A DNA stretch of 64,000 nucleotides from Xanthomonas hortorum (GCF_024339125.1 NZ_CP101417.1:1116001-1180000); one strand, 5' to 3'. Positions 44,487-53,871 are shown, counted from the first letter of the stretch. Notes: generated by a model from the sequence alone, not told the origin. Translations and numbers: made by a program.

Positions 44487-45770
44487 TTACGCGCGCAGTG
44501 CCCGCGGCAACCACAACGACAGTTCGGGGAAAAACGCCACGATCAGCAGCACGCATAACGCGGCCAACCAGAATGGCCAGATGGTGCGCATGCTCTGGGC
44601 GATGGTGATCTGCCCGATCGAGGTACCGATAAACAACACCGAGCCGATCGGCGGGGTGATCAAGCCGATGCCGCCAGCCAGCACCATCACCAGACCGAAG
44701 TGGATCGGGTCGATGCCGTAGGCCTTGACCACCGGCAGGAAGATCGGCGTGCAGATCAGGATCTTCGGTGCCAGGTCCATGAACATGCCCAGCAGCAACA
44801 GCATCACCACGATCATCAGCAGCACGGTGTTCTTGCTGTCGGCGATGGCCTGCAGGAACTTCACTGCGGCCGCCGGCACCTGCAAGTACGCAAGCAACCA
44901 ACCGAACACTGCAGCCGTGGCGATCACGAACAGGATCACGCCAGTGGTGCGCGCGGCATGCGTGACCGCCGCGAAGAACTCGGCCCAACGCAGCTGGCGA
45001 TACAGCAGCGCGGTGACGATCAATGCGTAGACCACCGCAATCGCGGCGCTTTCCACTGCGGTGAAGATGCCGGCGCGAATACCGATGAAGATCAGCGCCA
45101 CCAACCCCAGGCCCGGCAGTGCGCCGAACAGGCGCAGCGCCACCGCGCGCCAGCCGGGGAACGGCTCGGTACCGTAGCCGCGATGGCGCGCGACCGCATA
45201 GCCGGTGACCATCATCGCTGCGGTCATCAGCAGCGCGGGGAAGATGCCGGCGGCGAACAGATCGGCGATCGAGATACCGCCGCCCGCCGCTGCGGAGAAC
45301 AGGATCAGGTTATGCGAGGGCGGCACCAGCAGCGCCACCAGCGCGGCGGTCATGCTCACATTCACCGCGTAATCGCGGTCGTAACCGCGCTTGATCATCT
45401 GCGGAATCATGGTGCCGCCAACTGCCGAGACATCGGCAATCGCCGAGCCGGACACGCCGCCGAAGAACAGCGACGACAACACGCTGACCTGGCCCAGGCC
45501 GCCACGCACACGCCCCACCAGCGACGAGGCCAAGGCGATCAAGCGTTCGGAAATACCACCGCGCAGCATCAACTCGCCAGCGAAGATAAACAGCGGAATG
45601 GCGATCAACGAGGCCGAGCCGCTACCGGCGGAAATCTGCTGCACCAGCACCACCGTGGGCAGGTCCAGATACAGCAGCGTGGCCAGTGCGGCCGCGCCCA
45701 GCGCATAGGCCACCGGCACGCCGATCAGCAGCAGCACCACGAAGGTTCCCAACAACATGGCGATGCCCAT
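44487..45770 (-). CDS. TRAP transporter large permease (DctM type)
   Basis: 427 aa from the ATG at 45770. About 12 membrane helices; DctM signature features include GVPVAYALG, FFGGVSGSAIADVSAVGGTMIPQM, LVPPSHNLILFS and the C-terminal LITPPIGSVLFIGTSIGQI. It moves the substrate using a Na+ or H+ gradient together with DctQ and DctP. The start overlaps the dctQ stop by one base (TGATG), so the two are coupled. Confidence 0.94.
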   Translation of the reverse strand: MGIAMLLGTFVVLLLIGVPVAYALGAAALATLLYLDLPTVVLVQQISAGSGSASLIAIPLFIFAGELMLRGGISERLIALASSLVGRVRGGLGQVSVLSSLFFGGVSGSAIADVSAVGGTMIPQMIKRGYDRDYAVNVSMTAALVALLVPPSHNLILFSAAAGGGISIADLFAAGIFPALLMTAAMMVTGYAVARHRGYGTEPFPGWRAVALRLFGALPGLGLVALIFIGIRAGIFTAVESAAIAVVYALIVTALLYRQLRWAEFFAAVTHAARTTGVILFVIATAAVFGWLLAYLQVPAAAVKFLQAIADSKNTVLLMIVVMLLLLGMFMDLAPKILICTPIFLPVVKAYGIDPIHFGLVMVLAGGIGLITPPIGSVLFIGTSIGQITIAQSMRTIWPFWLAALCVLLIVAFFPELSLWLPRALRA

Positions 45771-46291
45771 CAGCGCACTCCTCCGGTGTGGATCGGGCGC
45801 AGCACACGCCACAGCTTGTACAAGGCGAACACCACCATCAGCGCACCGCCGATCGACAGCGGCAGGTAGTTGATGCTCTGCGGCATCTGCGCGCCGGCCA
45901 TCTTGATGTCCAGCCCATCCAGCAGCAGCGCCGCGCTCCAGCGCGCCAGCACCGCGCCGATGGCGATGATCATCAGCGGGCGGATCAGGTCGAACACCTT
46001 GCGCACCAGCGGCGGCACGTGTTCGCCCAGCAGATAGAAGCCGAAGTGGCGGTTGGTGTGCACACCGGCGGCAGCGCCCAGGCTCAGCGCGGTGCTGAGC
46101 AGCAGCAGCGTCACCGGCTCGGTCCAGCTGGGCGAGTCGTTGAGCACGTAGCGGGTGAACACCTGCCAGCCCTGCACGACCACCAGGCCCAGCAAGGCCA
46201 GCGATGCCACGCCAACGGCAGTGTCGGAAACGCGGTCCAGCGCGCGCTGCAACGGCGCGACCGGGACGGCGAGAGTCTCGGGTTCGGTCAT
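45770..46291 (-). CDS. TRAP transporter small permease (DctQ type)
   Basis: 173 aa with four predicted membrane helices (VASLALLGLVVVQGWQVFTRYVLNDSPSWTEPVTLLLLSTALSLG and following). The FTRYVLNDSPSWTEP segment is the DctQ hallmark. It bridges DctP and DctM. The start lies 10 bp after the dctP stop. Confidence 0.93.
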   Translation of the reverse strand: MTEPETLAVPVAPLQRALDRVSDTAVGVASLALLGLVVVQGWQVFTRYVLNDSPSWTEPVTLLLLSTALSLGAAAGVHTNRHFGFYLLGEHVPPLVRKVFDLIRPLMIIAIGAVLARWSAALLLDGLDIKMAGAQMPQSINYLPLSIGGALMVVFALYKLWRVLRPIHTGGVR

Positions 46292-46301
46292 TGGATTACC
46301 T

Positions 46302-47300
46302 CTATGCGAAATCGCGGATGCGGCGGTACAACGCTTCGATCTCCGGCTGCCTGCGGTATTCGGCCAGCAGCGGGGCGGAGGCGGCGCGGAACGCCGGCAT
46401 GTCGACCTGATTGAGCTTGACGCCGTAGTCGATCACCTGTTTGCGCGCGATCACCTCCGAGGCATCCCACAGGTTGCGCATCACCGGCACCGAGGCGCGT
46501 GCCAGTTCCACCACCAGGCCGCGGTCGGCCGGGCTCAGCGATTCGAAACTCTTGCGCGACATCACCAGGATGTCCGGCGCGTAGGAATGCTCGCTCTGCG
46601 ACCAGTAGTGCGCCGCCTCGAAATGACGGCTGGACTGGAAGCTGCGCATGTTGTTTTCCGCACCGTCGATCATGTGCGTTTCCATCGCCGAGAACGTCTC
46701 GCCCAGCGACATCGGGGTGGGATTGGCGCCCAGCATGCGCATCAGCTTGAGGAAGATGTCCGACGAGGCCACACGCAACTTCAGGCCCTTGAGATCTTCC
46801 GGGCGATGCAGCGGGTGCTTGGTGTTGTAGAAGCAACGCGCACCCGAATCGTAGATCGCCAGGCCGACCAGATCGCGCTGCTCGAAGCTGCGCAGCACGC
46901 TGTCGCCGACATGCCCGTCGATGGCGCGGCGCAGATGCGGCACCGAGTCGAACACGTACGGCAGGCACAGCGCTTGTGTGAGCGGAAAGGTGTTGTTCAG
47001 CGCGCCCGAATACACCCGGGTGATGTCGATGGCACCGAAGCGCGCCATGTCGATCGCCTCCGACTCGCGGCCCAGCTGGCCGGAGTGGTACTGGCGCAGC
47101 TTGAGCCGGCCATTGGTGCGTGCTTCGAGCTGCTTGCCGAACCACAGCACCGCTTCCACGGTGGGGTAGTCGCCGATATGCACATCGGTGGCGGTCAACA
47201 ACTGCCCGCCGGGGATCGGCGTGGTGGCACCGGCGCCCAACCAGGGGCCGGCCGCGGCGGCACCGAGCCCGGCACCGAGGAAATGTCTGCGTGTGATCAT
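46302..47300 (-). CDS. TRAP transporter solute-binding protein (DctP type)
   Basis: 332 aa. Twin-arginine-type signal (MITRRHFLGAGLGAAAAG), then the DctP fold: YPTVEAVLWFGKQLEARTNGRLKLRQYHSGQLGRESEAIDMARFGAIDIT and GLKLRVASSDIFLKLMRMLGANPTPMSLGETFSAMETHMIDGAENN. The conserved Arg in LRVA normally binds a carboxylate, consistent with a uronate ligand. A Tat rather than Sec route for a TRAP binding protein is notable. The start lies 36 bp after the hydratase stop. Confidence 0.93.
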   Translation of the reverse strand: MITRRHFLGAGLGAAAAGPWLGAGATTPIPGGQLLTATDVHIGDYPTVEAVLWFGKQLEARTNGRLKLRQYHSGQLGRESEAIDMARFGAIDITRVYSGALNNTFPLTQALCLPYVFDSVPHLRRAIDGHVGDSVLRSFEQRDLVGLAIYDSGARCFYNTKHPLHRPEDLKGLKLRVASSDIFLKLMRMLGANPTPMSLGETFSAMETHMIDGAENNMRSFQSSRHFEAAHYWSQSEHSYAPDILVMSRKSFESLSPADRGLVVELARASVPVMRNLWDASEVIARKQVIDYGVKLNQVDMPAFRAASAPLLAEYRRQPEIEALYRRIRDFA

Positions 47301-47336
47301 TGGCGCCCTCCCAAGCGTCTGGTCACTGGGTCCGAA

Positions 47337-48158
47337 TCAGGTAGCGGACACAGCCGTGCAGGAAATGTCGCCGATGCCGGCGAAGCGAATCAGGGCACGC
47401 TGTCCCACTTCGATGTCATGGATACCGGTGGCATTGCCCGTGGCAATGAGATCACCGCGCTTGAGCGGACGCCCGCGCTGGGCCGAACGACTGAGCGCAA
47501 ACGCGTAGGCGGCGCGCAATCCACCCGGCAACGTGGTGGCTCCACCGGTACCGACCACCTGGTCATCGATCAGCGTTTCGGCAGTCAGCGCAGACTCGTC
47601 GCGCGCCAGCCAATCGGTCACTTCCGGGCCTAAAATCAGGCCGTTATTGTTGCCGAAGTCGGAAATCACCACGCGCGGGCCCAGCTTGTTGATGGTCGCC
47701 AACGGGCTACTGGCGATCTCCACGCCGATGAACAACGTGGCCGGCAGCTGCGCGGCCTGCTCCGGGGTGAAGTGGGTCTGCTCGGCGGGAGCGTCCGCTT
47801 CCAGGCGCAGTACGTATTCGGCCTCTACCGCACCGAAGCCGCCCTGGTAGATCGGGAACTGCGTTGTTCCACCGGTAGCATTCCAGAGCTTGTGCGAGAA
47901 GATCGGCCCCAGCAGGCGGTCGTCGCCGGAGGCGTCGCGGCGCTCGGCGGCGATATAACCCACCTTCCAGCCGACCACCTGGTCGTCCCACTGGCTGATG
48001 GCGATGTCCTGCACCTGATAGGCAGTGACCAGATCCTCAGGGATTTGCCCGGGAAAGTCGGGCAGCGATGCCCCTGCACGGCGTGCCTCCACAAACTGCT
48101 GGGCGATCTGCGACAGCATGGATGTGGACGATGGCGGGGTGGCGGCGTCGTTGCTCAA
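47337..48158 (-). CDS. FAH-family hydratase (2-keto-4-pentenoate hydratase-like)
   Basis: 273 aa from the TTG at 48158, supported by an AGGGAG ribosome site six bases upstream; an ATG at 48119 is the alternative. MhpD/FAH-like fold: VVGWKVGYIAAERR, VEAEYVLRLEADAPA, GVEIASSPLA and a metal-site region FGNNNGLILGPEVTDW, then GDLIATGNATGIHDIEVGQRALIRF. The family adds water to, or removes it from, 2-keto acids. In this operon it may act on a sugar-acid intermediate; this is inference. First gene before dctPQM, divergent from the esterase at 48298. Confidence 0.85.
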   Translation of the reverse strand: MSNDAATPPSSTSMLSQIAQQFVEARRAGASLPDFPGQIPEDLVTAYQVQDIAISQWDDQVVGWKVGYIAAERRDASGDDRLLGPIFSHKLWNATGGTTQFPIYQGGFGAVEAEYVLRLEADAPAEQTHFTPEQAAQLPATLFIGVEIASSPLATINKLGPRVVISDFGNNNGLILGPEVTDWLARDESALTAETLIDDQVVGTGGATTLPGGLRAAYAFALSRSAQRGRPLKRGDLIATGNATGIHDIEVGQRALIRFAGIGDISCTAVSAT

Positions 48159-48221
48159 GGGTGTCTCCCTGCTAGTGTTTTTGTTGCACTGCCAATCGAC
48201 AGTGGCACGGTGTGCTGTATA

Positions 48222-48240
48222 TGGTAAACCGGTGTCATTG
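48222..48240. promoter_or_regulatory. Shared 19-bp box between hydratase and esterase genes
   Basis: TGGTAAACCGGTGTCATTG, matching the kduI box at 18 of 19 positions in the same orientation. It lies 64 bp upstream of the hydratase start (48158) and 58 bp upstream of the esterase start (48298), so one protein could control both arms. Confidence 0.75.
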
Positions 48241-48297
48241 GCAATGTGCAGTGCGGCAAAGTTAGCCTTCAAAGCGAAGTAACCCTGGGAGGGGTGG

Positions 48298-49407
48298 ATG
48301 GAACAGACAAGCCAAACGCGTGGTTTTGCGGCGTTTTCGAGTGTTGCGCGGCGGTGCCTGCCGCTGGTGTTGCTGGCGACCTCACTATTGATCGGGCCGG
48401 TGGTTGCGGCCGAGGTGCCCAGTGCCGATACCACGGCCGAGCAGGCCAGCCGGATCGCGCTGTGGCCCAGCGGGATGGCACCAGGAGACAACGCGCTGAA
48501 GCAGCCGCAGCGCATCATCGAGCGCAGCAGCGACCCTGCCCTGCCCGATCGCTACATCCAGCAGATCAGCACGCCTTACCTGGTGGTCTACCGGCCCAAG
48601 CAGCCAAATGGCACTGCCCTGCTGGTCACCCCCGGCGGCGGCTACCAGCGCATCGTGCTGGACAACGAAGGCAGCGCGCTGGTGCCCAGCTTCGTCGACC
48701 AGGCCGGGATCACGCTGTTCGTGCTGCGCTATCGGCTGCCCGGCGAAGGCCATCCGAACGGAGCCGACGTGCCGCTGGCCGACGCGCAGCGCGCGTTGCG
48801 GCTGATCCGCGCCAACGCCGCCCGCTACGGCATCGACACGCAGCGCGTTGGGGTGATGGGGTTCTCGGCTGGCGGTCACGTCGCCGCCAGCCTGGGCACC
48901 CGCTATGCCGCGCAGGTGTACCCGAAGCTGGATGCGGCCGATGCGCTGAGCGCGCGGCCGGATTTCGAACTGCTGATCTACCCGGTGATCGACATGGACA
49001 GCGCCAACGCACACGCGGGCTCGCGCGAACGCCTGCTCGGCAGCACTCCGAGCGATGCGCAGGTGCGCGCGTACTCGCCGCACCTGCATGTGGATGCACG
49101 CACGCCGCCGACCTTTCTGCTGCATGCGCAGGACGACACGGTGGTGTCGGTGCGCAACAGCCTGTTGATGCATGACGCGTTGCTGCGTGCCGGCGTGCCC
49201 AGCGAGCTGCATGTGTTTCCGCAGGGTGGCCATGGTTTTGGTACCGCCAGCGGCACCGGGCTGACCGTGGCCGCGTGGCCACAGCTGGCGCAGGCCTGGA
49301 TCGCGCATGTCAGCAAGGCGCAAACGCCCTCGACTGCGACGACTGCGAATGCCTCTGTCGCTGCACCTGCATCCACATCTGTACCGGCGCAGGACGCCGC
49401 GCAATGA
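48298..49407 (+). CDS. Exported alpha/beta-hydrolase, carbohydrate-esterase-like
   Basis: 369 aa, signal peptide ending at VVAAEV. Alpha/beta-hydrolase: oxyanion region LVTPGGGYQRI, nucleophile VGVMGFSAGGHVAAS, acid in LLHAQDDTVVSV, His in PQGGHGFG. The pattern matches bacterial acetyl-xylan or pectin esterases of the BD-FAE/CE7-like group. A 40-residue Ala/Ser/Thr tail ends the protein. Stop overlaps the following ATG (ATGA). Likely removes acetyl or feruloyl groups from wall polysaccharide. Confidence 0.85.
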   Translation: MEQTSQTRGFAAFSSVARRCLPLVLLATSLLIGPVVAAEVPSADTTAEQASRIALWPSGMAPGDNALKQPQRIIERSSDPALPDRYIQQISTPYLVVYRPKQPNGTALLVTPGGGYQRIVLDNEGSALVPSFVDQAGITLFVLRYRLPGEGHPNGADVPLADAQRALRLIRANAARYGIDTQRVGVMGFSAGGHVAASLGTRYAAQVYPKLDAADALSARPDFELLIYPVIDMDSANAHAGSRERLLGSTPSDAQVRAYSPHLHVDARTPPTFLLHAQDDTVVSVRNSLLMHDALLRAGVPSELHVFPQGGHGFGTASGTGLTVAAWPQLAQAWIAHVSKAQTPSTATTANASVAAPASTSVPAQDAAQ

Positions 49408-51026
49408 CGTCACCATCCACGCCCGACGCGCGGCGGCGAACGCTGCTGCGTGGTGGCTTGTTAGCCACGGCTGCAGCCGCGCTGCCGGGTTTCGTCGGCG
49501 CGGCCGCAACAGCGCCTGCGCGCGACGACAGTACGCCGCTGGCACACGTGCGTGGCGGCGCACTGCGCGGTTATCGCGATCAAGGTATCTGCGTGTTCAA
49601 GGGCATTCCGTACGGCGGCGACACCGCAGCGCGGCGCTTTCAGGCGCCGGTGCCGGAAACGCCCTGGCAGGGCGTGCGCGATGCCAGCGCCTTCGGTGCC
49701 GCTGCACCGCAACCCAAAGCCAGCGAACCCACCAGCGAGGAGTGCCTGTTCCTCAACGTGTGGACGCCGGGCCTGCGCGACGGCGGCAAGCGGCCGATCC
49801 TGTTCTACATCCACGGCGGCGGCTACACCACCGGCTCAGGCAGCGATCCGCTCTACGACGGCGTGCGCCTGTGCAAGCGCGGCGATGTGGTGGTGATCAC
49901 CGTCAACCACCGGCTCAACCTGTTCGGCTATCTGTCGCTGGCGCAGCTGGGCGATACGAGCTTTGCCGACTCCGGCAATGCCGGGCAGCTGGACCTGATC
50001 CAGGCACTGCAGTGGGTGCGCCAGCACGCGGCCGAATTCGGCGGCGATGCCGGCAATGTCACCGTGTTCGGCCAGTCCGGTGGCGGCGCCAAGATCGCCA
50101 CCTTGATGGCGATGCCCGCCGCACGCGGCCTGTTCCATCGCGCGTGGACCATGAGCGGGCAGCAGGTCACCGTGGCCGGCCCGCGTGCGGCCACCCAGCG
50201 CGCGCAACTGCTGCTGGATGCATTGAAACTTGCGCCCGGCGCGCTTGCGCGCATTCGCACGCTACCACTTGCGCAGCTGCTGGCTGCCGCGCAAGTGCGC
50301 GATCCCTCGCGGGTGGAAAACAGCGCGTTATATTTCGGCCCGGTGCTGGATGCGCGCAATGTGCCGGTGCATCCGTTCTGGCCGACCGCCCCGCTGCAAT
50401 CGGCGAAAATTCCGCTGGTGATCGGCAATACCCGCGACGAAACGCGCGCGTTTCTCGGCAACGATGCGAAGAACTTCGCGCTGAGCTGGGACGAGCTGCC
50501 GGCCAGGCTGGAAACCCAGCAATACGTGGATCTGCTGCCGCAGGTGGTGATTGCCGAATACCGCCGGCTGTATCCGCAGTATTCGCCATCGGAGGTGTTC
50601 TTCGCGGCCACCACCGCAGGGCGCTCATGGCGCGGCGCGGTCGAAGAAGCCGAGGCACGCGCACGTCAAGGCGCACCCACCTGGGTCTATCAACTGGATT
50701 GGGGCTCGCCACTGGATGGCGGCAAGTTCGGTGCCTTCCACACGCTGGATATTCCGCTGGTCTTCGACACCATTGCGCAACCGGGTTCGCGCACCGGCGA
50801 TGGCGCCGATGCGCAGCGCATGGCCGAGCAGATGAGCGAGGCGTTGATTGCATTCGCGCACAGCGGCGACCCGAATCATCGTGGTCTGCCGCGTTGGCGA
50901 CAGTATTCGTTGCAGCAGCGCGAGACGTTGCTGTTCGATACACCCAGCCGGCTCGACCACGATCCGCGCAGTGGCGAGCGCAAGCTGTATCAGCAAGCGC
51001 CTTTCATTCAACGCGGTACGTTTTGA
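49404..51026 (+). CDS. Carboxylesterase type B, exported
   Basis: 540 aa from the ATG at 49404, overlapping the previous stop. N-terminus RRRTLLRGGLLATAAAALPGFVGAA looks like a Tat signal. Carboxylesterase motifs: FKGIPYGG, ECLFLNVW, YIHGGGYTTGS (oxyanion), nucleophile VTVFGQSGGGAKIA, and catalytic His in AFHTLDIPLVFD. Probably hydrolyses aromatic or acyl esters of plant polymers, paired with the upstream hydrolase in one transcript. Substrate not readable. Confidence 0.9.
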   Translation: MTSPSTPDARRRTLLRGGLLATAAAALPGFVGAAATAPARDDSTPLAHVRGGALRGYRDQGICVFKGIPYGGDTAARRFQAPVPETPWQGVRDASAFGAAAPQPKASEPTSEECLFLNVWTPGLRDGGKRPILFYIHGGGYTTGSGSDPLYDGVRLCKRGDVVVITVNHRLNLFGYLSLAQLGDTSFADSGNAGQLDLIQALQWVRQHAAEFGGDAGNVTVFGQSGGGAKIATLMAMPAARGLFHRAWTMSGQQVTVAGPRAATQRAQLLLDALKLAPGALARIRTLPLAQLLAAAQVRDPSRVENSALYFGPVLDARNVPVHPFWPTAPLQSAKIPLVIGNTRDETRAFLGNDAKNFALSWDELPARLETQQYVDLLPQVVIAEYRRLYPQYSPSEVFFAATTAGRSWRGAVEEAEARARQGAPTWVYQLDWGSPLDGGKFGAFHTLDIPLVFDTIAQPGSRTGDGADAQRMAEQMSEALIAFAHSGDPNHRGLPRWRQYSLQQRETLLFDTPSRLDHDPRSGERKLYQQAPFIQRGTF

Positions 51027-51160
51027 CTGACTTTCGTGGTCAAGGTCGAGGTCGAGCGTGGTCTGATCGCACTCCGCAGCGGCACGGCGTGGCGTGCGTG
51101 TAGGCGCCCATCAGCGCGCGGCTCGGGTCATCGTGCTTGCGCTCTTCTGCCTGCCTGCGG

Positions 51161-51212
51161 TCTTCTGATCACCTTTCGCCTTCTGACTACCTTTCGTCTT
51201 CTGATCGCTTTC
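51161..51212. repeat. Imperfect tandem repeat TCTTCTGATC-ACCTTTCG
   Basis: Three imperfect units of 16-19 bp beginning CTTCTGA (TCTTCTGATCACCTTTCGC, CTTCTGACTACCTTTCGT, CTTCTGATCGCTTTCC) just upstream of the SGNH esterase start at 51227, in the 200-bp gap 51027-51226. Confidence 0.7.
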
Positions 51213-51226
51213 CTCATTGGTGATTC

Positions 51227-52174
51227 ATGCGTTTTTCGTCTCTTGTACCGTTGGTTTTGCTTGCAGCAATCGCTGCACCTGTTGCGTACGCTGCAGATGC
51301 GTCACCGGTTGATGTGTCAACTGCAAGCGTGCCAGCGTTTAACGTGGCCGCTAGCGGCAAGCACTTTGCCGCCAGCAAGATCGTGCTGGTCGGCGACTCC
51401 ACCACCGCCGTGCAAGGTGGCTGGGGGCCGAGCTTTTGCGCGCAGCATGTGACCTCGTTCCTGAGCTGCCTCAATCTGGCGCGCGGTGGCCGCAGCACCT
51501 CCAACTATCGCGCCGAAGGCTCGTGGGAGATCGCACTGAAGGAGCTACGCAGCGGCGGCTATCGACAGGTGTATGTGTTGATCCAGTTCGGGCACAACGA
51601 TCAACCCGGCAAACCTGGGCGTTCCACCGAGTTGGCGACCGAATTCCCGGCGAATCTTCGCCGTTATGTCGCCGACGCACGTGCCGCCGGTGCGATCCCC
51701 GTGTTGGTCACGCCATTGACGCGGCGGCAATTCGAACGCGGCCAATTAATCGACGACTTGGCGCCGTGGGCGGAGACAACACGCGCAATTGCACGCGAGT
51801 TACAGGTGCCGTTGATCGACCTGCATGCGCGCAGCCGTGCGCTGGTGCAGGGCATGGGCCCGGTATTGGCGATGCGGCTGGCGCAGCGCCCTGCCGATCC
51901 GGAACAAGTGATTGCCGCGCAATCGGGCACCACGATTGGCAAGACACCGGGGCAGGCATTGCATGCGCCGGTGTCGGCGTCGTCAAAAATCGCGGCAGCG
52001 GGCAGCGTCCCCGCCACTGCACAGGACAATGCCAGCGCCGAGCCGATGGGCCAGGCCAAACTCGCATTCGACTACACGCATCTTGGTGCGGACGGCGCGG
52101 ATCTGTTCGCGGCGATTGTCGCCGACGAGTTGGCAAAGCAGGTGCCTGCGTTGCGGCCGCTGTTGATTCCTTGA
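51227..52174 (+). CDS. SGNH hydrolase, rhamnogalacturonan acetylesterase-like
   Basis: 315 aa, signal peptide MRFSSLVPLVLLAAIAAPVAYA. SGNH blocks: I LVGDSTTAVQGGWG, II LNLARGGRSTSNY, III LIQFGHNDQPG, V FDYTHLGADGADLF. The family deacetylates the rhamnogalacturonan backbone outside the cytoplasm. An Ala/Ser-rich insert (about 230-275) lies before block V. Distinct from the SGNH-cupin at 35905, so the locus has two such enzymes at its two ends. Confidence 0.88.
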   Translation: MRFSSLVPLVLLAAIAAPVAYAADASPVDVSTASVPAFNVAASGKHFAASKIVLVGDSTTAVQGGWGPSFCAQHVTSFLSCLNLARGGRSTSNYRAEGSWEIALKELRSGGYRQVYVLIQFGHNDQPGKPGRSTELATEFPANLRRYVADARAAGAIPVLVTPLTRRQFERGQLIDDLAPWAETTRAIARELQVPLIDLHARSRALVQGMGPVLAMRLAQRPADPEQVIAAQSGTTIGKTPGQALHAPVSASSKIAAAGSVPATAQDNASAEPMGQAKLAFDYTHLGADGADLFAAIVADELAKQVPALRPLLIP

Positions 52175-52197
52175 TGCGTCACTCTATTTGATCAACT

Positions 52198-52214
52198 AGA
52201 GCGGCTAACAAAAC
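52198..52214. repeat. 17-bp repeat, left partner
   Basis: AGAGCGGCTAACAAAAC. The exact reverse complement is at 53876-53892, right after IS copy 2. The pair brackets the palindromic repeats and the IS. The gap 52175-52712 holds no gene. Confidence 0.85.
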
Positions 52215-52267
52215 TACTTCACGTCAGGCTACTGCAGGCCGGCTGATCTGCGGCTTGGCTGCAGGGC

Positions 52268-52369
52268 CCTTGCCCGCCCACCATCGCAGGACACGCCGCA
52301 AGTACGTCCATGTAGGCTCTTACGCGGCATCCATGCCGCGTAAGGTCCCGCGACGGTGGGCGGGCAAGG
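52268..52369. repeat. Long palindromic repeat, type B (copy 2, inverted)
   Basis: Same element as 10792-10893 in the opposite orientation. Outer arms CCTTGCCCGCCCACC.../...GGTGGGCGGGCAAGG with an inner TTACGCGGCAT/ATGCCGCGTAA stem. Confidence 0.88.
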
Positions 52370-52508
52370 ACCAGTGGAGATGATCGGTGTGCATGGTGCA
52401 AGCAATGCATTACGTGGGTTGCTTAGATAACGGCACGCCTGATTCATCTTCTCAATGCAAGCCGAGCCATGGACAAGCTTTAAGAAAGCAACCGACAAAC
52501 TCTCTGGT

Positions 52509-52612
52509 GCGGTGTCCTCACCGATTTGCGGGACCGTGTGGCGGCATGGATGCCGCCACCGAGCCTACATGGACGTACTTGCGGCGTGTCCCGCAAGCGG
52601 TGAGGGCACCGC
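52509..52612. repeat. Long palindromic repeat, type A (copy 2, inverted)
   Basis: Same element as 10630-10732 in the opposite orientation: GCGGTGTCCTCACCG ... CGGTGAGGGCACCGC arms with an inner GGCGGCATGGATGCCGCC hairpin. Confidence 0.88.
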
Positions 52613-52712
52613 GCATTCAACCACCTCAGTGTCTGATCTGGACCTCTGACTGCATCCACCAAGATGCGGCCGACAAAACCACTGCACTCTCTGACAGGCG
52701 CTCGCTCGCTAG

Positions 52713-53871
52713 GGAACCTCTGAACAACGCACCACAGATACGCGACACTACCCGCCTGATGTTGAGGAGTGATCCATGCAACTGACGTTCGGTGACGCTG
52801 AGGGCCTGGGCAAGCGCAAGCAGACCCGGCGCGAGATCTTTCTGGCCGAGATGGAGCAGGTGGTTCCGTGGCAGCAACTGCTCGGTCTGATCGCGCCGCA
52901 CTATCCGGTATCGGGCCGGCCAGGTCGGCAGCCGTACGCACTGGCGACGATGTTGCGGATTCATCTGCTGCAGCAGTGGTATGCGCTGAGCGATCCGGCG
53001 ATGGAAGAAGCACTGCACGAGATCCCGACCTTGCGGCGGTTTGCCCAGCTCGGTGGCTTGGACAACGTTCCGGACGAGACCACGATTCTCAACTTTCGGC
53101 GCCTGCTGGAGACCCATGGCCTTGCCGCGCGGATGCTGGAAGCGGTCAACGCGCATCTGGCGCGCAAGGGCCAGAGCCTGCGGTCGGGCACGATCGTCGA
53201 TGCGACGCTGATCGCGGCGCCCAGTTCGACCAAGAATGCCGACAACGCGCGCGACCCTGAGATGCATCAGACCAAGAAGGGCAATCAGTGGTATTTCGGG
53301 ATGAAGGCGCACATCGGCGTGGATGAATTTTCCGGGTTGGTGCACCACGTCCATTGCACAGCCGCCAACGTCGCCGATGTCACGGTGATGCACACGTTGC
53401 TGCATGGCAAAGAAGACAGCGTGTTCGGCGATAGCGGCTACACCGGTGCGGACAAACGCGAAGAACTGCAGGCCTGCAAGGCTGCATTCTTCATCGCCGC
53501 CAGGCCCTCGACGATGCAAGCCCTCGGCAACAAACGCGAGCGTGCTCGGGAAAGACGTTGGGAACACTTCAAGGCCAACGTGCGCGCGAAGGTGGAGCAT
53601 CCATTCCGGGTGATCAAGCGCCAGTTCGGCTACACCAAGGTCCGCTATCGCGGCCTGGCCAAGAACACCGCGCAGGTGCTGACCTTGTTTGCGCTATCGA
53701 ACCTGTGGATGAAGCGAAAGCAGTTACTGCCGACGATGGGGAACGTGCGCCTGTAACCCGGGCAACACCCTGCAAACGCGCCGGAAACGGCAAAAAAATC
53801 GAGGATCTGAGCGCCGTCAGCCTGGTCGATGTGGTTAGGCTCATCCTCCGATGCCGTTGATCAGACCATCC
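52713..53871 (+). mobile_element. IS5-family insertion sequence, copy 2
   Basis: 1159 bp, opposite orientation to copies 1 and 3. Flanked on both sides by CTAG (52709-52712 and 53872-53875), a clean 4-bp target duplication. Inserted in the intergenic space after the SGNH esterase. Confidence 0.96.
52776..53756 (+). CDS. IS5-family transposase, copy 2
   Basis: 326 aa, intact. The codon that is AGT in copy 1 and AGC in copy 3 (both Ser) is AAC (Asn) here; this is the only protein difference I found. DDE residues as in copy 1. Strong TSD and near-identity indicate recent transposition. Confidence 0.96.
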   Translation: MQLTFGDAEGLGKRKQTRREIFLAEMEQVVPWQQLLGLIAPHYPVSGRPGRQPYALATMLRIHLLQQWYALSDPAMEEALHEIPTLRRFAQLGGLDNVPDETTILNFRRLLETHGLAARMLEAVNAHLARKGQSLRSGTIVDATLIAAPSSTKNADNARDPEMHQTKKGNQWYFGMKAHIGVDEFSGLVHHVHCTAANVADVTVMHTLLHGKEDSVFGDSGYTGADKREELQACKAAFFIAARPSTMQALGNKRERARERRWEHFKANVRAKVEHPFRVIKRQFGYTKVRYRGLAKNTAQVLTLFALSNLWMKRKQLLPTMGNVRL

